A stretch of DNA of 24,593 nt from Chitinophagaceae bacterium (GTDB taxonomy: Bacteria; Bacteroidota; Bacteroidia; Chitinophagales; Chitinophagaceae), in assembly GCA_947463105.1 (NCBI GenBank), contig CANHSD010000009.1, positions 1-24,593 of the forward strand, written 5' to 3'. Position 1 is the first letter of the stretch, and every line of letters begins with the position of its first letter. Of this stretch, positions 6,576 through 14,156 are shown in pieces. The position numbers were made by a program, and so were the translations under genes. Under the pieces are notes generated by a model. The model did no database searches and had not been told where the DNA came from. It saw only the letters and a list, made by a program, of their open reading frames with translations.

Positions 6576-8648
6576 ATGAACAAAAAAATATTCGGCGTTG
6601 TTGCCATGCTGTTGGCCACAACAATTTCTTTGAATGCACAAAACAATACAGTGAAATTGGTCAGGGATAAAACCAACCCTGCTGTGCACGTTACCATCAA
6701 CGGTAAACATTTTACGGATTTCTTTTTTCCGGACACCATTGCTAAGCCGGTACTGTATCCCATCAAGGCGCCGAACGGAACCGTTATCACCAGAGGGTTT
6801 CCAATGAATCCCATTGCAGGTGAACCAACAGATCATCCTCACCATCTTGGTTTATGGTTCAATTATGGTGATGTGAACGGACTGGATTTCTGGAACAATT
6901 CTTATGATATTCCTGCAGATAAAAAACATTTGTACGGCACTGTAAAATTTGGCAAGATCACGGGCATGCAAAGTGGCGCCACAGGAAAATTATCCTATGA
7001 TGCAGCATGGCATGATCAATCAGGTAAAACACATTTGGCCGAGCAAACGGGATTTGAATTCAGTGAAATCAACGGGGTTTGGGTGATTGATCGAACCACA
7101 ACATTGACAGCTGTTATACCCGTGGTCTTCAAAGACAACAAGGAAGGTGTGTTGGGATTGCGCATGGCGCATGAACTGCAGATACCGACCAAGACCACCA
7201 AAAAATTTCTAGATGCCAATGGCATTGAAACCACCATCAAAGCGGTTACAGATACCATTGCCAATGGAAACTATATCAACAGCAATGGTGTTCAGGGTGA
7301 GGATGTTTGGAGCAGGAAGGCCAGCTGGTGCATGATGTATGCCAAAATGAAAACAGATTCGGTGAGTGTGCTGATCATTGACCATCCCAAAAACATTGGC
7401 TACCCAACCTACTGGCATGCAAGGGGCTATGGCCTGTTTGCCGCCAACCCGCTGGGCGACAAGGTATTCACCAATGGAAAGGCAGAACGGAACCTTTCGC
7501 TGAAAGCAGGGGAGTCGGTTACTTTCCGCTACAGGGTTGCCATTGCTGCCGGCAAAACATCCCTGCCGCAAACAGGCATCACGCAATTGCAAAATGATTT
7601 TTCAGCAAAGCCTGTCAAGCTCATGTATGTTGGTTCTTATACAGGTAAGGGCAATCCTGGCATTCAGGTCTATGCCTTTGATCAAACAACTGGAAAATCT
7701 TCCTTTGTCAGGGAGCACAGGAACCCCAGTGCAGGATATTTTGCCATCACGCCAGACAAAAAATTCATCTATTCCTTGGGTGAAGAGGGAAACAGGAAAG
7801 GTTCGGTATGGGCCTATTCGATTGACCAGAAAACCGGAGCGTTGATCAAGTTGAACAGCCAGCCCAGCATTGGTGATGGTCCCTGTTATATTTCATTTGA
7901 TCCCAAAACCAAAGCTTTGTACTGCGCTAATTATTCCGGCGGAAGCCTCACGGTGTTCAAGACTGCAGAAAACGGAAGTCTCTTGCCAGCGGCACAACAT
8001 ATTGTCTACAGTGGTGCAAGTGTAAACAAGAGCCGTCAAGACAAGGCCCATGCGCATTGCGCTGTGATTGCCCCCGGAGGTAAATATGTGTATGTAAATG
8101 ATCTGGGTGCCGACAAGATTTACCGGCATACCATCAAAGCAGATGGGACGCTCGAGGAAACGCCACTGGCCTATGCCACATCACCAGGCGACGGTCCCAG
8201 GCATATTGTGTTCAACACTGCCGGAACCCGCGCCTATTCGATCAACGAGATGAAGGGAACAGTTGATGCTTTTGTTGTTGAAGCAGCAGGCCTGAAAAAA
8301 ATACAAACCATTGTTGCCGATACGGTCCAAACCAAGAACGACCATGGAAGTGGCGCTATTCATCTTTCTCCGGATGGCCGCTGGCTGATTGGCTCCAACA
8401 GGATCACCAGCAACCAAGTGGTTGTGTACAAGGTATTGGCGGATGGTAAGCTCGAGAAAAAAAGCCATACCGATGTGGTAAAGAAGCCGCGGTTTTTCAG
8501 GTTTGATGAAACAGGAAAATTTGTCCTCGTTGCTGGACAGGATGGCGACAGGGTGCAGGTTTTCTCCTTTGATGGCAAGAAAGGCACATTGAAAAATACG
8601 GGCAACGACCTTGAGATATCGACACCCGTTGCCATTGAGTTTTATTAA
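6576..8648 (+). CDS. Exported DUF6807 (PmoA-like) - lactonase beta-propeller fusion protein
   Basis: A 690-residue exported protein with two parts. Residues 1-21 are a signal peptide (IFGVVAMLLATTISLNA, cut before QNN). Residues about 25-340 match the DUF6807 type, often labelled methane oxygenase PmoA although unrelated to methane monooxygenase. Typical features are TRGFPMNPIAGEPTDHPHHLGLWF (H87, H89, H90), GLDFWN, and a late YPTYWHARGYGLFAANPLGDKVF. From about residue 345 (KLMYVGSYTG) a seven-bladed lactonase propeller of the 6-phosphogluconolactonase (YbhE/Pgl) type begins, with HAHCAVIAPGGKYVYVNDLGADKIY, GDGPRHIVFN and HGSGAIHLSPDGRWL. The likely activity of the second half is periplasmic lactone hydrolysis; the first half probably binds or modifies a carbohydrate. 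The genes for RidA and a transporter follow on the same strand. The domain pairing is real in the sequence, while the function is inferred. Confidence 0.85.
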   Translation: MNKKIFGVVAMLLATTISLNAQNNTVKLVRDKTNPAVHVTINGKHFTDFFFPDTIAKPVLYPIKAPNGTVITRGFPMNPIAGEPTDHPHHLGLWFNYGDVNGLDFWNNSYDIPADKKHLYGTVKFGKITGMQSGATGKLSYDAAWHDQSGKTHLAEQTGFEFSEINGVWVIDRTTTLTAVIPVVFKDNKEGVLGLRMAHELQIPTKTTKKFLDANGIETTIKAVTDTIANGNYINSNGVQGEDVWSRKASWCMMYAKMKTDSVSVLIIDHPKNIGYPTYWHARGYGLFAANPLGDKVFTNGKAERNLSLKAGESVTFRYRVAIAAGKTSLPQTGITQLQNDFSAKPVKLMYVGSYTGKGNPGIQVYAFDQTTGKSSFVREHRNPSAGYFAITPDKKFIYSLGEEGNRKGSVWAYSIDQKTGALIKLNSQPSIGDGPCYISFDPKTKALYCANYSGGSLTVFKTAENGSLLPAAQHIVYSGASVNKSRQDKAHAHCAVIAPGGKYVYVNDLGADKIYRHTIKADGTLEETPLAYATSPGDGPRHIVFNTAGTRAYSINEMKGTVDAFVVEAAGLKKIQTIVADTVQTKNDHGSGAIHLSPDGRWLIGSNRITSNQVVVYKVLADGKLEKKSHTDVVKKPRFFRFDETGKFVLVAGQDGDRVQVFSFDGKKGTLKNTGNDLEISTPVAIEFY

Positions 8649-8718
8649 CCTTTAACAGTGATGCAAAGCCTGCGATGAGCAGCATAGAATATTTATAAAC
8701 ACCATCAATGAAAACAAT

Positions 8719-9240
8719 ATGAGGCCCACACTGATTTTTGCCATGCTCTTGATTTCTGCAAGTTCATTTGCGCAGCAAGCATCGGATCCAGAGCAACGCT
8801 TAAAGGAATTGAACATCCAACTCGGTGCAATGAAACAACCCATCGCCAACTATGTGAAGGCAGTTCAGACCGGCAATCTTTTGTTTTTGTCTGGCCATAT
8901 TCCGGATGAGGTGGCTGGTAAAAAAACGCGCGGTAAGGTAGGGTCTCAGTTGAGTGTAGACGAGGGTAAAGAAGCAGCAAGGCTGACGGCCATTTCATTG
9001 TTGGCTACGCTCAAGGCCTATGTCGGTGACTTGAACAAGGTAAAGCGGATTGTGAAGGTCTTTGGAATGGTCAACGCAGAACCCTCTTTCACACAACACC
9101 CAACAGTGATCAATGGTTGCTCTGATTTGATGGTGGAAGTGTTTGGTGAAAAAGGAAAACATGCCAGGTCTGCAGTGGGCATGGGCTCTCTTCCACTGGA
9201 TGCAGCAGTTGAAATTGAAATGATCGTTGAACTAAAATAG
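8719..9240 (+). CDS. Exported RidA/YjgF-family protein
   Basis: A 173-residue RidA-superfamily protein. Residues 1-18 form a signal peptide (MRPTLIFAMLLISASSFA, followed by QQASDPEQRLK), so this member is exported rather than cytoplasmic like classical RidA enamine deaminase. The RidA fold is visible in YVKAVQTGNLLFLSGHIPD, the helix EGKEAARLTAISLLATLKAYVGDLNKVKRIVKVFGMVNAEPSF, and the C-terminal HARSAVGMGSLPLDAAVEIEMIVEL. This last block includes the arginine that in RidA pairs with the substrate carboxylate, and the acidic residue near the end. It probably forms trimers with ligand pockets at the subunit interfaces. It lies 70 bp after the lactonase fusion and 8 bp before the transporter gene, so all three may be one operon. 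The substrate is unknown. Confidence 0.85.
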   Translation: MRPTLIFAMLLISASSFAQQASDPEQRLKELNIQLGAMKQPIANYVKAVQTGNLLFLSGHIPDEVAGKKTRGKVGSQLSVDEGKEAARLTAISLLATLKAYVGDLNKVKRIVKVFGMVNAEPSFTQHPTVINGCSDLMVEVFGEKGKHARSAVGMGSLPLDAAVEIEMIVELK

Positions 9241-9248
9241 ATAAGGCT

Positions 9249-10187
9249 ATGCAATTCCTGAAAAGATATGGGTTCACCCTTTCCATTGTGCTGGCTGTGA
9301 TCATTGCCATGATCTGGCCACAGTATTTCAGGGCAGTCGGTGATTACAAATTGTCCAACCTTATCATACCCTTGCTGCAGGTTATCATGTTTGGCATGGG
9401 AACGGAAATGAGCCTCAATGATTTTGCGGGTGTTATCAAGACGCCAAAATCAGTATTGATAGGAGTTTCAGCCCAATTCATCATCATGCCCCTGGTTGGA
9501 TTTGCCATTGCCACCGGGTTTGGCTTTGAGCCGGAAGTGGCGGCAGGCATCATATTGGTGGGGAGTGTTCCCTGTGGTGTAGCGTCCAATGTAATTTCTT
9601 ATCTGGCGAAAGCCAATGTGGCATTATCTGTTACACTCACGGCTGTGGGCACTTTGCTGGCGCCCATCATCACACCTTTGTGGATGAAGGTTTTGGCTGG
9701 GCAGTTCATTGAGGTGGACGTGATGGCCATGGTGATTGACATCATCAAGATCGTGATTGTTCCCATTGCAGCAGGCTTGGTTTTCAATGCCTTGCTCAAA
9801 GGCAAACTGAGCTGGCTGGACAAGGCGATGCCCATTGTTTCCATGGCAGGCATTGCCCTGATCATTGTGGTGATTACCGCTGCAGGAAGGGACAACCTCA
9901 TGAAGATCGGCCTGCTGTTGATCCTGGCTGCATTCCTGCACAATACGGCCGGATATTTGTTGGGCTACTGGTCTGGTAAATTGTTTGGATTGAAAGAAAG
10001 GGATTGCAGGACCATTGCCATCGAAGTGGGGTTGCAAAATGCGGGGCTTGCCTCAGGTTTGTCCAATGCCATGGGCAAGGCATCCACCATCGGGCTGGCC
10101 TCCGCTGTCTTTGGCCCGGTCATGAACACCACTGGCTCTATCCTTGCATCCTATTGGCACAGGAAACCGCTCGAAGAGCGAAAATAA
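9249..10187 (+). CDS. Bile acid:sodium symporter (BASS)-family transporter
   Basis: A 312-residue inner-membrane protein with about nine or ten hydrophobic segments, of the BASS/SBF family (Na+-coupled uptake of organic anions). Signatures seen: LQVIMFGMGTEMSLNDFAGVIKTPKSVLIG in the first quarter, the crossover region GIILVGSVPCGVASNVISYLAKANVALSVTLTAVGTLLAPIITP, and the second crossover EVGLQNAGLASGL (E259, Q263, N264), which is the sodium-site region in structurally known members. Bacterial relatives carry sterol acids, pantothenate, 2-oxo acids and other monocarboxylates, so the name does not fix the substrate. Its position 8 bp after the exported RidA gene and near the lactonase fusion suggests an organic acid such as an aldonate (inference). 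It converges on the kinase gene with only 12 bp between stop codons. Confidence 0.88.
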   Translation: MQFLKRYGFTLSIVLAVIIAMIWPQYFRAVGDYKLSNLIIPLLQVIMFGMGTEMSLNDFAGVIKTPKSVLIGVSAQFIIMPLVGFAIATGFGFEPEVAAGIILVGSVPCGVASNVISYLAKANVALSVTLTAVGTLLAPIITPLWMKVLAGQFIEVDVMAMVIDIIKIVIVPIAAGLVFNALLKGKLSWLDKAMPIVSMAGIALIIVVITAAGRDNLMKIGLLLILAAFLHNTAGYLLGYWSGKLFGLKERDCRTIAIEVGLQNAGLASGLSNAMGKASTIGLASAVFGPVMNTTGSILASYWHRKPLEERK

Positions 10188-10199
10188 TTTTGTTGCAGG

Positions 10200-11156
10200 T
10201 CAGGCGCTGAAGATTGTATCGTTCAGTTGTTTGAACGCTTCCATCGCACCCATGTATGCACAGGTTCTGGCACCAGCCTTGTTGGCATTTAAGAAAAGAC
10301 CTGTCCATTCTTTTGCACCAAATGAATGGATCTCATTTTTTGAATATTTACTCAGCTGAAACAGCAAGGCACCAACAAATGCATCCCCAGCACCCGTGGT
10401 ATCTACCTGTTCGATGGCAATGCTTGGAACCATAAAGGTATTTCCCTCCAATCCCAGCAGGGCACCTTCTTTCCCGCAGGTGATGGCAAAAACGGCATTC
10501 GTTTTTTCCATCAATGCGGACGCAGCTTGATCGATGGATGATTGTCCTGTCAGCAAAAATGCCTCTTCATCGCTTAGCTTGAAAAAATTGGCTTTTCCCA
10601 TGAACTCCCAGGACCGCAGGATAAATTCCTCCTTGTTGTTGCCAAAAAGCAATTCCCTGTGATTGGGGTCGAAGCTCACGTAAAGATTTTCATCCAATGC
10701 CTTGTAGAACATCTTGTGGTAGGCAGCCTGTAGCGGTCCGGGAAGAAATCCGGTTGCGGAGCCGAAATGTGCGATGCCAAAGGACTGCAGATGGATTAAA
10801 TCCGTTTCCTCAGCAGTTAGCTCGCCATCAGCGCCGCGGTTGAAATAAAAATCCCTTTCCCCGTTTTGCATGAGCGATACAAAAGCCAATGTGGTGAAAT
10901 GCCGAGGGTCTTTGATGACATGCCTTGTGTCAACATTGAATCCATTCAAGACTTCAATGAGGTGTTTGCCAAAAGGATCCTCACCTACTTTTGCTGCAAC
11001 AGCCACATGACCACCCAATGCGCCAATGGCTGCTGCTACATTCATCGGGGCACCTCCTGCTTTCTTGATGAAATGTTCGCCCTCCGAGAGGGCCATCCCC
11101 TTGTCTGTGCAAATCATGTCAATCAGGGCTTCGCCGATGCAAAGGATTTTGTTCAT
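10200..11156 (-). CDS. PfkB-family carbohydrate kinase, fructokinase-like
   Basis: A 318-residue ribokinase/PfkB-fold sugar kinase, cytoplasmic. It has both PfkB signatures: GGAPMNVAAAIGALGG (G34-G49) near the N-terminus and DTTGAGDAFVGALL near the C-terminus, with catalytic D258 in the GAGD anion hole. The stretch HFTTLAFVSLMQNGERDFYFNRGAD resembles bacterial fructokinases more than 2-keto-3-deoxygluconate kinases, so fructose to fructose 6-phosphate is the best guess; another ketose or sugar acid is possible. I use ATG 11156 (MNKILCIGEALIDM) because it is the family's normal start; the frame stays open to 11315, but only as overlap with the upstream gene. It starts 5 bp after the M14 peptidase stop, so the two are co-transcribed, an odd pairing of an exported peptidase and a sugar kinase. 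Confidence 0.9.
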   Translation of the reverse strand: MNKILCIGEALIDMICTDKGMALSEGEHFIKKAGGAPMNVAAAIGALGGHVAVAAKVGEDPFGKHLIEVLNGFNVDTRHVIKDPRHFTTLAFVSLMQNGERDFYFNRGADGELTAEETDLIHLQSFGIAHFGSATGFLPGPLQAAYHKMFYKALDENLYVSFDPNHRELLFGNNKEEFILRSWEFMGKANFFKLSDEEAFLLTGQSSIDQAASALMEKTNAVFAITCGKEGALLGLEGNTFMVPSIAIEQVDTTGAGDAFVGALLFQLSKYSKNEIHSFGAKEWTGLFLNANKAGARTCAYMGAMEAFKQLNDTIFSA

Positions 11157-11161
11157 TGAGG

Positions 11162-13906
11162 CTATTGGTAGAGCTGATTGAAAATCAATTTGAAACTGCC
11201 ATGGGTCTGTGCGCGGAAACTGATTTCCGGACCAAATGCAAACAAGGTTCCTTTTCCAACACTTGCGGCAAAAGCAGCAATCCCATCCTTGAGGTAGGCT
11301 TGTCCCCACGCCCATCCGCTTCTCAATGTTTTCTCTGAAGCAAACCAGGCCAGCGGTTTGATGCTGCCAGCTGTTTGCGCATCAGGCGCAATATGGAAAA
11401 CAGGACTGTCATCAAAATACACATCTGCTGTTTTCTTCATGCCCCATGCAGCCTTGGAATTGTTGTCTATGGTGATTTGCATCAAGCTTCCAGGGATATA
11501 GAATTTCTCGTTGGGAAGTTCTCTTTCTTTACCATTGTTCATTTCAACCAATGCATTGCTGACAGGCAGTTTCAGGTGATAGGCCAATGAGGTGCTGCTG
11601 CCGATGGTCAGGATGTTGCCACCTGCTTCCATGAATTTTTTCAATTCAGGAATGGATTTGTCTACTGAAATGTTACCAATGGTTTTTTTGAATGCTTCAG
11701 GTGTTTCATCTGCTTTGGGTCCGCCAAAGCTTCTGCCGCTTCCTTGCAGGGAAGGCATGGCGCCTCCTACAAAAAGGATGACATCGTATTTGTCTTTGAG
11801 GTTGCCCTTGTCTATCTCCTGTGCATAGAGCAACTCAACATTGAAATGATATTGTTCCATGATCCAACGCATCCAGCCAGCAGCCATTGATCCGCCATAG
11901 GTGTCCCATAGCGCGATGCGGGAGGGCTTCACCCTGATCATGCCTTCAGTTGTTTTCATGTCAGTTGCCTGCAGGTCTGCACCAAGCGAGGATGCATTTT
12001 TCAGCAACCACTCAGCAGATTTGCCCTTGTTGGGTATGAAAAAAGAACCATCAGGTACATCCATCCTTGATCCATTGATGCGATAAACCTCGGCACCGAC
12101 CGTGAGCAATTCATTCACTGCAATAAAAGAGTGGTTGTTGGCTGCACTCAGGATGAACCCACCTTTGCCCATTTTTTCGGGCGATTTTCCTTTCAATGCT
12201 TGTACTTCTCCATCGGCAATCCTTGCAAAGGGCCCGTCCAGCTTTTCCATCACCCTGTCAAATTCAATGCCCATCTGATAGGCCAGTGTCCATCCTGCTG
12301 CATCATAAGGGGCGATGGGTGGGCCGCCGGGATATTGGAAGTCGTTAGGATGATCTTGTGGTTCAAACATGTCAATGATGTGGGGTCGAAAAGCCTGGTC
12401 ACATTGCACGATGAGTGAACCGGCGGGATAGTTTTTTCCGTTGGAGCTGAAATCAGCGGTAGCCCTATGCACCACGATTCCTGTGCGGATCAGGGCGTTT
12501 GCGAACCTTGTGGCTGTAGCGAAATCTGCCTGGCTGTATGGGATGATATAGGCCCTTGCATCACGGAGCGCAGGGTTCTTGAAAACACTGTCATAGAATT
12601 TCATGGGGATGGCGCCGCCATTTCTGCCCATGCCTTCTGATCCTGCTGTCCCAACGCTGGGTGCCTGTTCTTTTTTGAAGCGATCTGTGATTTCGTCGCT
12701 TCTTTTGGGGTACTGTGTCCAGGTATCTTTTCTGCCCTTGTCAATGGAATGCTGCCCCATTCTGTAAATATTGTAGAGCAACTCATCCCTATGCCTTGTG
12801 GCATACATCAACACTGCATAGTTCATGGAAACCGAGTAGTCGATGGAGTTTCGGAAAAACCAGGGCCGCGGTGTAATCGGGTTGGGGTTTGCGCTGCTGG
12901 GAATCAGACGGGATGGGACCAAGGGAATACTTGAAGGGGTAGGGCTGCCAATGATTTCCGTGAGCAGGCCAATCATGTTGTGGAAATAGGTGGTGGTGCG
13001 AAGTCCGCCATTGTACCAGGTTGAATAGGGAGAACCTGCGCGTTGGGTGAAACCTGGCTTGTCTTCTGCATTCAGCCGGTTTATCATCGCGGCGCCAACA
13101 GCATCCAGGCTGGTCATCACCAATGGATCAAAAACATAGTTGAAGGGGTCGCGGAAAGGAGGGCCTGCAACAACCGCGCCAGCTGGTCCGGTTTGGTGGT
13201 GGTTGTACATGATCTGGGGCAGCCATTCAATGAACAGCTGTCGGCCCATGTTCTGGGTTTCCTTGAGGTTCAGCATGTAGAAATCCCTGTTGTTGTCGTG
13301 CCCGGCATATTTTTCATAGAGCCTGGGCAGGTAGGATGTTGTTCTTTTGAGTGAATCTGTATTGCGCATGTACCAATCAGATACCAGTTCCTGGCCGTCT
13401 GGGTTGGCATGCACCATCAGGATGATCACGTTGTCGAGGATGGCTTTTGTTTCAGCATCATTTCTGCTGTTGAGCTGGTAAGCCAGTTCAATCAACTGGT
13501 GTGCACCCACCACTTCTGTTGCATGAAGTCCGCCATCGATCCAGACAATGGCCTTTCCTTGGGCAGCCAGGGCTTTTGCCTCTGTTTCGGAAAGGTTCTC
13601 TGCCCGGGCCATGCGTTGTGCAATGGACTTGTATTTCTCGATGTTTTGGTGGTTTTCGGGAGAGGTGATGATCATCATGAATTGATCCCTTCCTTCCTCC
13701 GTTTTTCCGATGCTTGTCAGCTTTGCCCTATCAGATGCCTGATCCAGTTTTTTAAAATAAGCTTCAGTCTTTGTATAGTTGGCCAATTGATAGTTGTCTC
13801 CAATGTTGAACCCAAAATGTTCTTTTGGGGTAGGGATGGACTGTGCCAAAGAGATGCTGCTGATCATGATCAGCACAGGAAAAAAGAAATTTTTGATTAG
13901 AGACAT
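11162..13906 (-). CDS. Exported M14-family zinc carboxypeptidase with C-terminal amidotransferase-like domain
   Basis: A 914-residue secreted metallopeptidase. It has a signal peptide (FFFPVLIMISSISLAQS, cleavage near residue 22). The M14 catalytic domain runs over residues about 40-330: zinc ligands H128 and E131 in GLHATEVVG, the NPDG block (168-171), HDNNRDFY (203-210), the third zinc-ligand region MYNHHQTG (H236 or H237), and general-base glutamate E317 in GLLTEIIGSPTP. The middle part is a long beta-rich region. Residues about 690-830 look like a type-1 glutamine-amidotransferase-like alpha/beta domain (DVILFVGGAMPSL, then LKKFMEAGGNILTIGSSTSLAYHL), a known architecture in Bacteroidota M14 proteins. 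It likely trims amino acids from peptides or modified glycans in the periplasm. It is divergent from susC across 250 bp, and the kinase gene follows by 5 bp. Confidence 0.9.
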   Translation of the reverse strand: MSLIKNFFFPVLIMISSISLAQSIPTPKEHFGFNIGDNYQLANYTKTEAYFKKLDQASDRAKLTSIGKTEEGRDQFMMIITSPENHQNIEKYKSIAQRMARAENLSETEAKALAAQGKAIVWIDGGLHATEVVGAHQLIELAYQLNSRNDAETKAILDNVIILMVHANPDGQELVSDWYMRNTDSLKRTTSYLPRLYEKYAGHDNNRDFYMLNLKETQNMGRQLFIEWLPQIMYNHHQTGPAGAVVAGPPFRDPFNYVFDPLVMTSLDAVGAAMINRLNAEDKPGFTQRAGSPYSTWYNGGLRTTTYFHNMIGLLTEIIGSPTPSSIPLVPSRLIPSSANPNPITPRPWFFRNSIDYSVSMNYAVLMYATRHRDELLYNIYRMGQHSIDKGRKDTWTQYPKRSDEITDRFKKEQAPSVGTAGSEGMGRNGGAIPMKFYDSVFKNPALRDARAYIIPYSQADFATATRFANALIRTGIVVHRATADFSSNGKNYPAGSLIVQCDQAFRPHIIDMFEPQDHPNDFQYPGGPPIAPYDAAGWTLAYQMGIEFDRVMEKLDGPFARIADGEVQALKGKSPEKMGKGGFILSAANNHSFIAVNELLTVGAEVYRINGSRMDVPDGSFFIPNKGKSAEWLLKNASSLGADLQATDMKTTEGMIRVKPSRIALWDTYGGSMAAGWMRWIMEQYHFNVELLYAQEIDKGNLKDKYDVILFVGGAMPSLQGSGRSFGGPKADETPEAFKKTIGNISVDKSIPELKKFMEAGGNILTIGSSTSLAYHLKLPVSNALVEMNNGKERELPNEKFYIPGSLMQITIDNNSKAAWGMKKTADVYFDDSPVFHIAPDAQTAGSIKPLAWFASEKTLRSGWAWGQAYLKDGIAAFAASVGKGTLFAFGPEISFRAQTHGSFKLIFNQLYQ

Positions 13907-14156
13907 GGCTGTTGTTTAAATATGAGAAGGAAAAGAGTGGTCAATAGACATGGTCATAAAGATATATTCATTCATGGAAAATAATCCATCAATTCATTGA
14001 ATTCAGCTCTCTTTAGGGTTGCTTTTAAAGATTGGCGCTGATATCAGGAAAAAATGCAAAAAACCAAAAAACATAAAAACTTGCGGTACTTATTGTTAAA
14101 TTTTCATTAAGTTCGTTACGCCATATTTTTTTTAACACCAAAAACGATGCTTCGCT

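Noticed and set aside
8708..8722. Four-codon frame ATG AAA ACA ATA TGA overlapping the RidA start
   Set aside because: It could hint at translational coupling or an old frameshift in the signal peptide start, but it is too short to support, and the ATG at 8719 already gives a complete signal peptide.
11157..11315. Upstream extension of the kinase frame to an ATG at 11315
   Set aside because: The extension lies in the M14 peptidase coding region and reads as low-complexity, unrelated residues; MNKILCIGEALIDM at 11156 is the natural PfkB start.
14081..14115. Possible susC promoter (TTG at 14081, TAAGTTCG at 14108)
   Set aside because: The -7 box has one mismatch, and the 24-bp spacing is longer than the usual 19-21 bp, so I do not list it as a feature.
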